Made by a program: the position numbers and the translations under genes. Below are positions 9,539-16,695 of a DNA stretch of 64,000 nt, one piece after another. The stretch is from NCBI RefSeq assembly GCF_004211955.1, contig NZ_RHJI01000001.1, positions 1-64,000 on the forward strand. Reading direction: 5' to 3'. The notes beneath the pieces were generated by a model that had not been told where the DNA came from, made no database searches, and saw nothing but the letters and a program-made list of their open reading frames with translations. Origin of the DNA: Escherichia sp. E1V33 (lineage in GTDB: Bacteria; Pseudomonadota; Gammaproteobacteria; Enterobacterales; Enterobacteriaceae). Positions within the stretch are counted from its first letter, which is position 1, and each line of letters begins with the position of its first letter.

Positions 9539-10108
9539 TTATTTTTTAACGAATAAACTAGCGAAGCTAAACAAGCTGGCAGCGCTGAATATTAGTTCTA
9601 TCCCCACCAGAGTAGAAACTAATGTTACAGAAACCACTGGCGTTGCACCCAGGAATATCCATGCGATGACGATATCCAGGATACCAATGACTAGCTGTAG
9701 CCAGCTGCCTTTCATTGAACGCTGGCGATACCAACTCATCAAGCGAATAACCCCAGCGACACAGAACAAGCCAGCGATAAACGCCGCAATAGCAAAAATT
9801 CCCAGTTCCGGTGCGCGGATGAAGAAATAGCCGATCAACAAATAGGCGACAGCAACAAGGAAGCCGGATAATACAGGCCAGAAATTATGACTCCGGTTGC
9901 TGAATAAACCAACAATAAGCGCAATGCCTGAGCAGATTAATAATGCACCAACGACCGTGCTAAGGATATCGCCAGAGACAAACGGAAAGCTTATACACAG
10001 CAAACCGACAATAAACAGTAGCACAGCAATAAACTGGATTGCTCTCCGATGCTTCTTAAGCATATCCAGATCAAATTTTAAAATTGTTGCCTTATCTATA
10101 TATAACAT
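9539..10108 (-). CDS. hdeD: Acid-resistance membrane protein HdeD
   Basis: Inner-membrane protein important for acid resistance at high cell density. 189 residues with six hydrophobic helices, beginning after the short cytoplasmic lead MLYIDKATILKFDLDMLKKH: the segments around IQFIAVLLFIVGLL, LSTVVGALLICSG, VLSGFLVAVAYLL, IFAIAAFIAGLF, WLQLVIGILDIVIAW and VTLVSTLVGIELI. One residue shorter at the C-terminus than the K-12 protein as I recall it. It is divergent from hdeAB and shares their control region. Confidence 0.95.
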   Translation of the reverse strand: MLYIDKATILKFDLDMLKKHRRAIQFIAVLLFIVGLLCISFPFVSGDILSTVVGALLICSGIALIVGLFSNRSHNFWPVLSGFLVAVAYLLIGYFFIRAPELGIFAIAAFIAGLFCVAGVIRLMSWYRQRSMKGSWLQLVIGILDIVIAWIFLGATPVVSVTLVSTLVGIELIFSAASLFSFASLFVKK

Positions 10109-10362
10109 AGAACCACCCTATAAATTTAAGAAGAAAAACCCCTACTATCAATTTATGCCAAAAATGCATCAAGGAATGCATGTGATTTAATAAAAATTTC
10201 CTAATTCATGTGTGTGAAGCCAATGTAACTTATTGTATTTAAATAAAAATATCTGATTTTGATATTTTATCTCAACATGACATACCCCCAAAACCAGGTT
10301 ATAACCTCAATGTCGAAATTGATTCGTGACGGCTCTTTCACTTTCTAGTTGAGGATATTACG
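10109..10362. promoter_or_regulatory. Divergent hdeD / hdeAB promoter region
   Basis: 254-bp AT-rich region between two divergently transcribed acid-response genes. In K-12 it is repressed by H-NS and activated by GadE, GadX and sigma-S. A purine-rich site (TTGAGGATATTACG) precedes the hdeA ATG. Individual operators were not resolved by eye. Confidence 0.55.
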
Positions 10363-10695
10363 ATGAAAAAAGTATTAGGTGTAATTCTCGGTGGCCTGCT
10401 TCTTTTGCCAGTTGTGAGCAATGCAGCGGATGCACAAAAAGCAGCTGACAATAAAAAACCTGTCAACTCCTGGACCTGTGAAGATTTCCTGGCTGTGGAC
10501 GAATCCTTCCAGCCGACTGCAGTCGGTTTTGCTGAAGCACTGAATAACAAAGATAAACCAGAAGATGCGGTTTTAGATGTTCAGGGCATTGCAACCGTAA
10601 CCCCAGCTATCGTTCAGGCTTGTACTCAGGATAAACAAGCCAGCTTTAAAGATAAAGTTAAAGGCGAATGGAACAAAATTAAGAAAGATATGTAA
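10363..10695 (+). CDS. hdeA: Periplasmic acid-stress chaperone HdeA
   Basis: Dimeric at neutral pH; below pH 3 it unfolds to bind denatured periplasmic proteins. 110 residues with a 21-residue signal peptide ending VVSNA. The mature 89-residue protein keeps the two disulfide cysteines (Cys39 in WTCEDF and Cys87 in QACTQD of the precursor). It is almost identical to K-12 HdeA; differences I recall are confined to the region near the C-terminus. First gene of hdeAB. Confidence 0.98.
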   Translation: MKKVLGVILGGLLLLPVVSNAADAQKAADNKKPVNSWTCEDFLAVDESFQPTAVGFAEALNNKDKPEDAVLDVQGIATVTPAIVQACTQDKQASFKDKVKGEWNKIKKDM

Positions 10696-10741
10696 TTTCA
10701 GGAATATGCTACGTCATAATTCCTTGCATATTGAACAGGCC

Positions 10742-10770
10742 GGAATACCTTCTTCCACAGCGGGTATTCC
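10742..10770 (+). terminator. Intercistronic hairpin between hdeA and hdeB
   Basis: GGAATACC pairs with GGTATTCC across a 13-base loop, followed by TTCTGTT. A weak U-run suggests partial termination or mRNA stabilisation, which would favour hdeA over hdeB expression. Confidence 0.5.
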
Positions 10771-10810
10771 TTCTGTTCATATATAAATTCTTTGTTGAAT
10801 GGGTTACAAA

Positions 10811-11137
10811 ATGAATATTTCATCTATACGTAAAGCGTTCGTTTTCCTGGGCGCTGTAGCGGCTTTGTCATTGGTGAATGCACAATCTGCTTTGGCTGCA
10901 AATGAATCTTCCAAAGATATGACGTGCCAGGAATTTATTGATTTGAATCCAAAAGCGATGACTCCGGTTGCGTGGTGGATGCTGCATGAAGAAACAGTAT
11001 ATAAAGGTGGTGATACTGTAACCTTAAATGAAACCGATCTCACTCAAATCCCTAAAGTGATCGAATACTGCAAGAAAAATCCGCAGAAAAATCTGTATAC
11101 CTTCAAAAATCAAGCATCTGATGATCTGCCGAATTAA
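10811..11137 (+). CDS. hdeB: Periplasmic acid-stress chaperone HdeB
   Basis: 108 residues from the ATG at 10811; four more upstream codons are open but the K-12 start MNISS is kept. The signal peptide ends around QSALA (residue 29). Two cysteines, in MTCQEF and EYCKKN, form the family disulfide. HdeB acts at a somewhat higher pH (about 4-5) than HdeA. It follows hdeA in the same operon. Confidence 0.97.
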   Translation: MNISSIRKAFVFLGAVAALSLVNAQSALAANESSKDMTCQEFIDLNPKAMTPVAWWMLHEETVYKGGDTVTLNETDLTQIPKVIEYCKKNPQKNLYTFKNQASDDLPN

Positions 11138-11147
11138 TGGGGTTAAA

Positions 11148-11198
11148 GCAAAAAGGAGTAGCAAGTTGAGCCATCTTGCTGCTCCTTTTTGCGTTTTT
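11148..11198 (+). terminator. Strong terminator between hdeB and yhiD
   Basis: An 18-base stem (GCAAAAAGGAGTAGCAAG against CTTGCTGCTCCTTTTTGC, one G-U pair) with a 9-base loop, followed by GTTTTT. The U-run ends two bases before the yhiD start codon, so yhiD seems to be reached only by read-through or from a transcript that starts within this hairpin. Confidence 0.85.
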
Positions 11199-11200
11199 AT

Positions 11201-11848
11201 ATGACTACTGAATTTATTATTCGTTTGATCCTGGCTGCAATTGCCTGTGGTGCTATTGGCATGGAAAGACAAATGCGCGGCAAGGGGGCAGGGCTTCGTA
11301 CACATGTCTTAATCGGTATGGGTAGCGCCCTGTTTATGATTGTGTCGAAATATGGTTTCGCTGATGTGCTGGCGCTGGATCACGTCGGGCTTGATCCCAG
11401 CCGTATTGCCGCTCAGGTTGTCACTGGCGTCGGTTTTATAGGCGCGGGTAATATCCTCGTTCGTAATCAAAATATTGTCGGCCTCACCACCGCAGCGGAT
11501 ATCTGGGTAACGGCAGCCATCGGCATGGTGATTGGCAGCGGTATGTATGAGCTGGGTATCTACGGTTCAGTAATGGCTTTGCTGGTGCTGGAAGTTTTTC
11601 ATCAATTAACCTACCGCTTGATGAATAAAAATTACCATTTACAGCTTACGTTGGTGAACGGTCATACGGTGTCGATGCTCGATTGGTTTAAACAGCAAAA
11701 AATCAAAGCTGACTTAGTCTCACTACAAGAAAATGAAGATCATGACGTGGTTGCTATTGATATCCAGCTTCGGGCTATGACATCAATTGAAAATCTATTG
11801 CGGTTATTGAAGGGAATGGCGGGCGTGAAAGGTGTCTCGATAAGTTAA
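11201..11848 (+). CDS. yhiD: MgtC/SapB-family membrane protein YhiD
   Basis: 215 residues, inner membrane. The N-terminal half is the MgtC/SapB domain with four or five hydrophobic helices and the family signature GMERQMRGKGAGLRTH followed by the second-half motif GVGFIGAGNIL. The C-terminal 80 residues form a soluble ACT-like domain. The start at 11201 gives the K-12 MTxEFIIRL sequence; no Shine-Dalgarno sequence stands in front of it because the hdeB terminator occupies the space. Function is not established; location in the acid fitness island suggests an acid-stress role. Confidence 0.93.
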   Translation: MTTEFIIRLILAAIACGAIGMERQMRGKGAGLRTHVLIGMGSALFMIVSKYGFADVLALDHVGLDPSRIAAQVVTGVGFIGAGNILVRNQNIVGLTTAADIWVTAAIGMVIGSGMYELGIYGSVMALLVLEVFHQLTYRLMNKNYHLQLTLVNGHTVSMLDWFKQQKIKADLVSLQENEDHDVVAIDIQLRAMTSIENLLRLLKGMAGVKGVSIS

Positions 11849-11851
11849 TGT

Positions 11852-11880
11852 GTGCGGCAGAGAAGCCTGGTTCGCCGCAC
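11852..11880. terminator. Hairpin between convergent yhiD and dctR
   Basis: GTGCGGC pairs with GCCGCAC (7-bp perfect stem) between two converging genes, starting right after the yhiD stop. Neither side has a clear U-run. Confidence 0.4.
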
Positions 11881-11890
11881 TACTCACAAC

Positions 11891-12421
11891 TCAGACCAGA
11901 TAATCAATATGTTGATGGCGCACCAGTTCATTGATCCGCTTAAGGTTGAGGATCATCATGATATTGTGTTTATGACAGTAGAACGTTTTTAATGATATTT
12001 TTAGTTTTTCCAGAATATCTTCTGTCGTCATTTGATTGGCAATGCAGGTAAGAACCTGATGCTGTTTGCATGAGAGCGAAACATCAGCCTCTGGCGCAGA
12101 GCAGTAACTGCCATTGATGAGTGCAATAAAGTCGATGATCGTGATGGCCCGCTGAACAAACGTCACCGGTATTTTCCCCAGACAGCGTTTTATATTAAAC
12201 GGGGAGAAAATGATTACATGAATGGGATTCAGTCGTTTAATTTTATTGAGCAATGTTGAATGGAATACATTATTCATTAATGTATCAATAATGACTAAGG
12301 CATTTTGGTGCAACGTTAAGTCGATCTCTTCTTCGGTCTGTATATGGACGACATTACCTTTACTCAGGATGTTTTTCATCGCGGTGAAGAACATCGTATC
12401 CCTGGTAATTATAAGAAACAT
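11891..12421 (-). CDS. dctR: LuxR-type regulator DctR (YhiF)
   Basis: 176 residues, the same as K-12. It resembles GadE in layout: an N-terminal receiver-like part, then a C-terminal helix-turn-helix (LSCKQHQVLTCIANQMTTEDI, then SLKTFYCHKHNIMM). Described in K-12 as an acid-resistance-linked regulator. It is downstream of slp on the same strand, 155 bp away, and the two are an operon in K-12. Confidence 0.94.
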   Translation of the reverse strand: MFLIITRDTMFFTAMKNILSKGNVVHIQTEEEIDLTLHQNALVIIDTLMNNVFHSTLLNKIKRLNPIHVIIFSPFNIKRCLGKIPVTFVQRAITIIDFIALINGSYCSAPEADVSLSCKQHQVLTCIANQMTTEDILEKLKISLKTFYCHKHNIMMILNLKRINELVRHQHIDYLV

Positions 12422-12533
12422 AACCGACTCCTGTTGCGGACATTAACTTTATAATCAGGCTGCCAAAAGTAATTAACAGGACAGTGCTTATAATTATATT
12501 AATTAGCTTGCTGTGCATTAATTGAATGTGTTT

Positions 12534-12568
12534 GAAGATGCAGATATTTCATCAATATCTGCATCTTC
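12534..12568. repeat. 15-bp perfect inverted repeat between slp and dctR
   Basis: GAAGATGCAGATATT (12534-12548) is followed after a 5-base loop by its exact complement (12554-12568). The stem ends 8 bases after the slp stop codon. No U-run follows on the minus strand, so it looks more like a processing or stabilising hairpin within the slp-dctR transcript than a full terminator. Confidence 0.6.
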
Positions 12569-12576
12569 AGGTAATG

Positions 12577-13146
12577 TTATTTGACCAGTTCTGGCGTTAC
12601 CTGGCTAACCGCATCGGTATAGTAAGGAGTGCCACCCCAGCCGGGTTCTGGCCAGAATGCGCCGTAGCCGTAATCCCACAGGTTGTAGGTTGTGTTCATC
12701 ACTTCTCGTAAATGCCACACCTGAATCCCCTGCATATTCACTTCAAGGAAGTTATATGGGACTTTGTTGATAAAGCCAGGTTGTTCGCCCTGAATGGTCC
12801 CGAGGATGGTGACATAGTGATTACGGTAGTTTACTGGGTCAAGGAAACCACTTTGCCTGGCAAGAAGTCGGCCTTGATAATTTGCTTCAATATCAGGTTT
12901 TGCATAGCTATCCAGCGGTAATACTGCGATTTCTAACAACGTATCTGTTTTGCCATTAATGACGTTAATCACTTTACCGCCAAAGCGAGCCTGCTGACCA
13001 ACGTATAAATTTGGTTGGTTATGAACAGCAACAAAACTTTTTTGAATATCAGGCTGGTTATTACCTTTGATATTTTGTGGAATAGAACTACACGCGGCAA
13101 GCAATAATGCAAGGCTGACGATGAGAGCACCTTTTGACTTGTTCAT
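12577..13146 (-). CDS. slp: Outer-membrane lipoprotein Slp
   Basis: Starvation- and acid-inducible outer-membrane lipoprotein, thought to help protect cells from organic acids. 189 residues from the ATG at 13144-13146; the frame is open 11 codons further upstream without support. The signal peptide ends in lipobox LAAC with Cys19 lipidated. The Slp domain fills the rest, with the conserved Tyr/Trp-rich end (WDYGYGAFWPEPGW). The region near residue 175 has one residue more than K-12. Confidence 0.96.
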   Translation of the reverse strand: MNKSKGALIVSLALLLAACSSIPQNIKGNNQPDIQKSFVAVHNQPNLYVGQQARFGGKVINVINGKTDTLLEIAVLPLDSYAKPDIEANYQGRLLARQSGFLDPVNYRNHYVTILGTIQGEQPGFINKVPYNFLEVNMQGIQVWHLREVMNTTYNLWDYGYGAFWPEPGWGGTPYYTDAVSQVTPELVK

Positions 13147-13660
13147 GTTACTATCCTTATCAACAAATGTTAAAACCATAATAGATATTTATTTATGGTT
13201 TTCATCCGATTCTTAAGTGATATGCCTGATAGTAGTGAAAAACTGTCTGATATTTATATGGCTTCAGCTATGGTTCAGTAAAGAAAGCGTAGGACGCGAT
13301 GCTAATATATGCCGCAGTATAATGCTAGCCATTTATTGGGTCATTACAAATAGCTTATTATTTTCTCTCATGACCAGAGAACTTAACTGTTATCGTTCTC
13401 GAGATATACAGTTTTAAATATAGACTTATTGATAGCTATCTCATTGTTTTCTCATTATTATATGAACAGTTTTCCTGAAGAATTGAACAGTGAAAATGTG
13501 TTGTTTTGAATTATTCTAATATCATAAATTCGCTTTCCGCTATATCGATCGTTTTTAAATTTTCGCGATTTTGTTTTCTGATGTGAGGTATTCGAACTTT
13601 TCTAAGATTCTCTGCTGATTATTGCTGTAGTAGAGGGTTGTGCGCAGAGGAAAGGAAATC
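13147..13660. other. AT-rich spacer where K-12 carries yhiS and arsRBC
   Basis: About 500 bp of AT-rich DNA with no convincing gene. It must include the slp promoter at its left end (AT-rich, known GadE/GadX target in K-12). No ArsR, ArsB or ArsC remnant is visible. It looks like either the ancestral state without the arsenic operon or a clean deletion. Confidence 0.5.
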
Positions 13661-13735
13661 GTGCGTAAAGAATTTCGACTTAGCCTGGATAAGGCGATAA
13701 ATGATTATGCAGACGTTGTCCGAATCAGGACGTAA
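13661..13735 (+). CDS. Possible 24-residue peptide ending at a terminator
   Basis: A GTG codon at 13661 follows a good ribosome site (GAGGAAAGGAAATC). The frame encodes 24 residues, starting MRKEFRLSLDKAIND, and its TAA lies in the first bases of a strong hairpin with T-runs on both strands (13734-13761). No relative is recognised. It could also be the tail of a lost gene. The compact ribosome site - ORF - terminator layout is the only support. Confidence 0.28.
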   Translation: MRKEFRLSLDKAINDYADVVRIRT

Positions 13736-13761
13736 AAAAACCGACTTTACGTCGGTTTTTT
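13734..13761. terminator. Bidirectional terminator at the end of the Agr RNA
   Basis: CCGAC-TTTAC-GTCGG flanked by seven A on the left and six T on the right, so an RNA from either strand ends in a hairpin plus U-run. On the minus strand it ends the Agr RNA; on the plus strand it follows the small ORF at 13661. Confidence 0.85.
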
Positions 13762-13783
13762 ACTTTTCAGCCCTGAGTTGGTG

Positions 13784-13816
13784 GCTCTGGCTGGAGTGAG
13801 AATGCCATCATCTAAC
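13784..13816 (+). repeat. Direct repeat copy 1 (antitoxin side)
   Basis: 33 bases beginning GCTCTGGCTGGAGTGAGAAT, repeated at 13983-14015 with one mismatch. Transcribed on the minus strand this copy forms the target-recognition segment of the Agr RNA. Confidence 0.9.
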
Positions 13817-13878
13817 GCATCAATGCTAATACCATACTGAAACTATTGCAAGGACATGCTGGTTTTATAACCTGAATA

Positions 13879-13898
13879 TACTGTGTGATTATCCAGTT
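13879..13898 (+). promoter_or_regulatory. LexA box and promoter of dinQ
   Basis: TACTGTGTGATTATCCAGTT contains CTG-N10-CAG, the SOS-box core, and overlaps a good -10 element TATACT (13877-13882). RNA would start near 13889. DinQ is a known LexA-controlled gene in K-12, so the site fits. Confidence 0.8.
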
Positions 13899-13982
13899 AG
13901 CTCTGAGGCATTTTCACTCTGGCAATGCGCATAAACGCTTTCAAAGTCCTGATCAGTGGTACGGGTGGTGCCGTTAACTGAT

Positions 13983-14015
13983 GCTCTGGCTGGAGTGAGA
14001 ATGCCATTATCTAAC
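13983..14015 (+). repeat. Direct repeat copy 2 (in the dinQ leader)
   Basis: Second copy of the 33-base repeat, lying in the dinQ 5' UTR. Its core TGGAGTGAGAATGC (13991-14004) is also the exact complement of GCATTCTCACTCCA at 14059-14072, seven bases before the dinQ ribosome site, so the leader can fold on itself or pair with the Agr RNA. Confidence 0.85.
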
Positions 14016-14089
14016 AATGGGGCATGCGCCGTGACAGGCAATGGATGAGTAAGCGGTTGCATTCTCACTCCATCGCATGGAGAAAACGG

Positions 14090-14173
14090 GTGATTGATAA
14101 AGCAATCATCGTTCTTGGAGCGTTAATTGCGCTGCTGGAACTGATCCGCTTCCTGCTTCAGCTTCTGAACTGA
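14090..14173 (+). CDS. dinQ: SOS-induced toxic membrane peptide DinQ
   Basis: 27 residues from a GTG start, beginning MIDKAIIVLGALIALLELIR and ending FLLQLLN, identical to the K-12 DinQ peptide as I remember it. It is a single hydrophobic helix that inserts in the inner membrane and lowers membrane potential when overproduced. GGAG (14079-14082) stands 7 bases before the GTG. An ATG in frame at 14024 would give a longer form but has no ribosome site. Control is by LexA at the promoter and by the Agr RNA on the leader. Confidence 0.92.
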   Translation: MIDKAIIVLGALIALLELIRFLLQLLN

Positions 14174-14190
14174 TAGCGGAAACGTAGCTA

Positions 14191-14221
14191 AGGGCAAAGA
14201 GCACACCACTCTTTGCCCTTT
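14191..14221. terminator. Bidirectional terminator between dinQ and gor
   Basis: AGGGCAAAGAG pairs with CTCTTTGCCCT (11-bp perfect stem, 7-base loop) and is flanked by short T-runs. It serves dinQ on the plus strand and gor on the minus strand, 5 bp from the gor stop. Confidence 0.8.
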
Positions 14222-14226
14222 AACAT

Positions 14227-15579
14227 TTAACGCATTGTCACGAACTCTTCTGCCGCCGTCGGGTGAATGGCCACCGTGTTGTCGAAGTCTTTTTTGGTTG
14301 CGCCCATCTTCAGCGCCACCGCGAAGCCCTGCAACATTTCGTCCATACCAAAGCCAATGCCGTGAATACCCACAATCTTCTCTTCTGGCCCAACGCATAC
14401 CAATTTCATGCGGCACGGCTGGCGGTGAGTGGTGACGGCGGTATACATCGCAGTGAAAGAGGATTTATACACTTTCACCTGATCGTCGCCGTACTGCTCG
14501 CGTGCCTGCGGTTCCGTTAAACCAACAGTACCAATCGGCGGATGGCTGAAGACCACGGTCGGAATGTTGCTGTAATCCAGATGCTCATCCGGCTTGTCAT
14601 TAAACAGGCGCTCAGAGAGACGTCGACCTGCAGCTACGGCTACCGGCGTCAGTTCCACCGCGCCCGTGTTATCGCCCACCGCGTAAATACCATCAACATT
14701 GGTGTTTTGATATTTATCGACGACGATATAGCCTTTTTCGTTAGTTTTAACGCCAGCGGCTTCCAGGTTGATGTTGTCATTGGCAGGCTCGCGACCAATC
14801 GCCCAAATCAGGCAATCCACCGTTTCACTGCGACCATCTTCCAGCTCCAGCGTCAGGCTGCCATCGGCATTTTTCACTACCGCTTTCGGGATGGCATTGG
14901 TGTGCAATTGCGGGCCTTCGGCGTTCATCACTTCGACCAGCGTTTCAGAGATCATCGGGTCGAAGCTGCGCAGCGGCGCATGTTTACGCACGAACAGATG
15001 CGTTTTAGCACCGAGGCCGTTAATCACGCCCGCCAGCTCAACGGCGATGTAACCCGCGCCAACAACCGCTACGCGCTCTGGCAAAGCAGGAAGGGCGAAG
15101 AAACCATCGGAATCAATGCCGTATTCCACGCCCGGAATGTCTGGATGGCTCGGGCGGCCACCAGTAGCGATCAGAATATGATCGGCCGTGATGATTTCGC
15201 CGTTAACTTCCAGCGTTTTGGCATCAACGAAGCGGGCAAAGCCCTTGATCACATCAACGTTATTTTTACCGAGCACGTTTTCATAGGAGGTATGAATACG
15301 GTCGATATAGGCGGTACGGCTGGCGATCAACGTTTCCCAATTAAACTTATTGATGGTGGTATCGAAACCATAGTCCGGGCCGTACATGTGGATCGCCTCA
15401 CGGATTTGTGCCGCGTGCCACATCACTTTTTTCGGTACGCAACCAACGTTCACGCAGGTGCCGCCCAGCTCTTTGGCTTCTATCAGCGCGCATTTCTGGC
15501 CGTACATAGCCGCGCGGTTGATGGAGGCGATACCGCCGCTGCCGCCGCCGATGGCGATGTAATCATAGTGTTTAGTCAT
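14227..15579 (-). CDS. gor: Glutathione reductase
   Basis: FAD enzyme reducing glutathione disulfide with NADPH in the cytoplasm. 450 residues, the family length. The FAD motif [17 protein letters not shown] lies at residues 11-27, the redox-active disulfide CVNVGC at about 42-47, the NADPH motif [12 protein letters not shown] at about 174-185, and the catalytic HPTAAEE near the C-terminus (His439). It stands 71 bp from rlmJ on the same strand. In K-12 it is OxyR-activated; I did not resolve a site. Confidence 0.98.
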   Translation of the reverse strand: MTKHYDYIAIGGGSGGIASINRAAMYGQKCALIEAKELGGTCVNVGCVPKKVMWHAAQIREAIHMYGPDYGFDTTINKFNWETLIASRTAYIDRIHTSYENVLGKNNVDVIKGFARFVDAKTLEVNGEIITADHILIATGGRPSHPDIPGVEYGIDSDGFFALPALPERVAVVGAGYIAVELAGVINGLGAKTHLFVRKHAPLRSFDPMISETLVEVMNAEGPQLHTNAIPKAVVKNADGSLTLELEDGRSETVDCLIWAIGREPANDNINLEAAGVKTNEKGYIVVDKYQNTNVDGIYAVGDNTGAVELTPVAVAAGRRLSERLFNDKPDEHLDYSNIPTVVFSHPPIGTVGLTEPQAREQYGDDQVKVYKSSFTAMYTAVTTHRQPCRMKLVCVGPEEKIVGIHGIGFGMDEMLQGFAVALKMGATKKDFDNTVAIHPTAAEEFVTMR

Positions 15580-15650
15580 GACATAGTGTCCTTATCGTTG
15601 ATTACCGCGATTGTAGCGCGAGACGTAATAGGTGCCAGCGATGGCTGCAA

Positions 15651-16493
15651 TTACTCCGGCACGATCCAGCTTACGGTAGCGTGACCAGTACCTGCCGGAA
15701 CCAGTTTGCTGTGCAGCCACGGCAGCACGTTATTCATCTGCTGTTCCAGCTTCCACGGCGGGTTAATCACAATCATGCCGGAAGCGGTCATGCCACGGCG
15801 ATCGCTGTCTGGCAGTACAGCCAGTTCAATTTGCAGAATTTTGCGAATGCCGGTCGCTTCCAGGTCGTGGATCATGCGCTTAATTTGCTGGCGTAGCACC
15901 ACCGGATACCACAATGCGTAAGTGCCCGTGGCGAAACGTTTGTAACCTTCTGCTATCCCGCTGACTACCGCCTGATAGTCGGTTTTCATTTCATACGGCG
16001 GGTCGATAAGGATTAAACCACGGCGGGAAACCGGCGGCAGCTTGGCCTTAAGCTGCTGGAAACCGTCGGCTTTTTCGACGCGCGCACGGCTGTCTTTCTG
16101 AAATTCAGAACGTAGCAACGGGTAATCGCTCGGGTGCAGCTCGGTCAGTTGCAGGCTGTCCTGTTCACGCAGTAACTGACGAGCAATCAACGGTGAACCG
16201 GGGTAGTAACGCAACTGACCGCTACGGTTGAAGTGTTTTACCACATTGATGTACGGCTCCAGCTCTGCAGGCAAATCGTCCTGCTGCCAGATACGGGCAA
16301 TACCTTCGAGATATTCACCGGTACGCTCGGCATGTTCGCTGCCTAACTGATAACGTCCGGCTCCTGCGTGGGTATCGAGATAGAGAAACGGCTTATCTTT
16401 CTCTTTCAGTGACTCGATGATCAGGCTCTGAACGGTATGTTTAAGGACGTCGGCGTGGTTGCCAGCGTGAAAGCTGTGGCGATAACTGAGCAT
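15651..16493 (-). CDS. rlmJ: 23S rRNA (adenine2030-N6)-methyltransferase RlmJ
   Basis: 280 residues from ATG 16491-16493 (MLSYRHSFHAGNHADVLKH, the K-12 start); the frame is open 19 codons further upstream without support. The SAM-binding and catalytic motif LILIDPPYEMK contains the DPPY tetrad of N6-adenine methyltransferases. It methylates A2030 of 23S rRNA, preferring free RNA over whole subunits. Divergent from prlC. Confidence 0.97.
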   Translation of the reverse strand: MLSYRHSFHAGNHADVLKHTVQSLIIESLKEKDKPFLYLDTHAGAGRYQLGSEHAERTGEYLEGIARIWQQDDLPAELEPYINVVKHFNRSGQLRYYPGSPLIARQLLREQDSLQLTELHPSDYPLLRSEFQKDSRARVEKADGFQQLKAKLPPVSRRGLILIDPPYEMKTDYQAVVSGIAEGYKRFATGTYALWYPVVLRQQIKRMIHDLEATGIRKILQIELAVLPDSDRRGMTASGMIVINPPWKLEQQMNNVLPWLHSKLVPAGTGHATVSWIVPE

Positions 16494-16695
16494 GGGTAAA
16501 GGTGTTCCGGTAAGTAAAAATCGGCCCGTATTCGGGGCGCACAAAAGCATATCAGGACAGTATACCGAAAAGAGGCCGTCGCCGCGAAAGCGTAACGTTT
16601 CTCATTGAAATTCACTACACTTAACCCCATGCTACACACATTATGTAAAGCGCCTGTTGAGCGCTTCCTTAACCTCTTTAACCAGGACTGCGCTA
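16494..16695. promoter_or_regulatory. Divergent rlmJ / prlC promoter region
   Basis: 202 bp between divergent genes. In K-12 prlC has a heat-shock (sigma-32) promoter; a good ribosome site (CCAGGACTGCGCTA) precedes the prlC ATG. No promoter was fixed by eye. Confidence 0.4.

Larger units (their letters stand above)
13734..13818 (-). ncRNA. agrB: Agr antitoxin RNA of the dinQ system (single copy)
   Basis: On the minus strand a promoter-like TTGCAA (13846-13851) and TAGCAT stand 17 bases apart, the RNA would start near 13818, and the terminator ends it near 13734, giving about 85 nt; K-12 AgrB is 84 nt. Its 5' part is the complement of 13784-13816, a 33-bp direct repeat of 13983-14015 in the dinQ leader (one mismatch), so the RNA can pair with dinQ mRNA over about 33 nt. 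K-12 has two such RNAs, agrA and agrB; here there is one, and the symbol is chosen by length. Confidence 0.75.

Noticed and set aside
14542-15684. 380-codon open frame on the plus strand
   Set aside because: It lies entirely opposite gor and its amino-acid makeup is a mirror of the gor codons. Gor has full length and all motifs, so this is a shadow.
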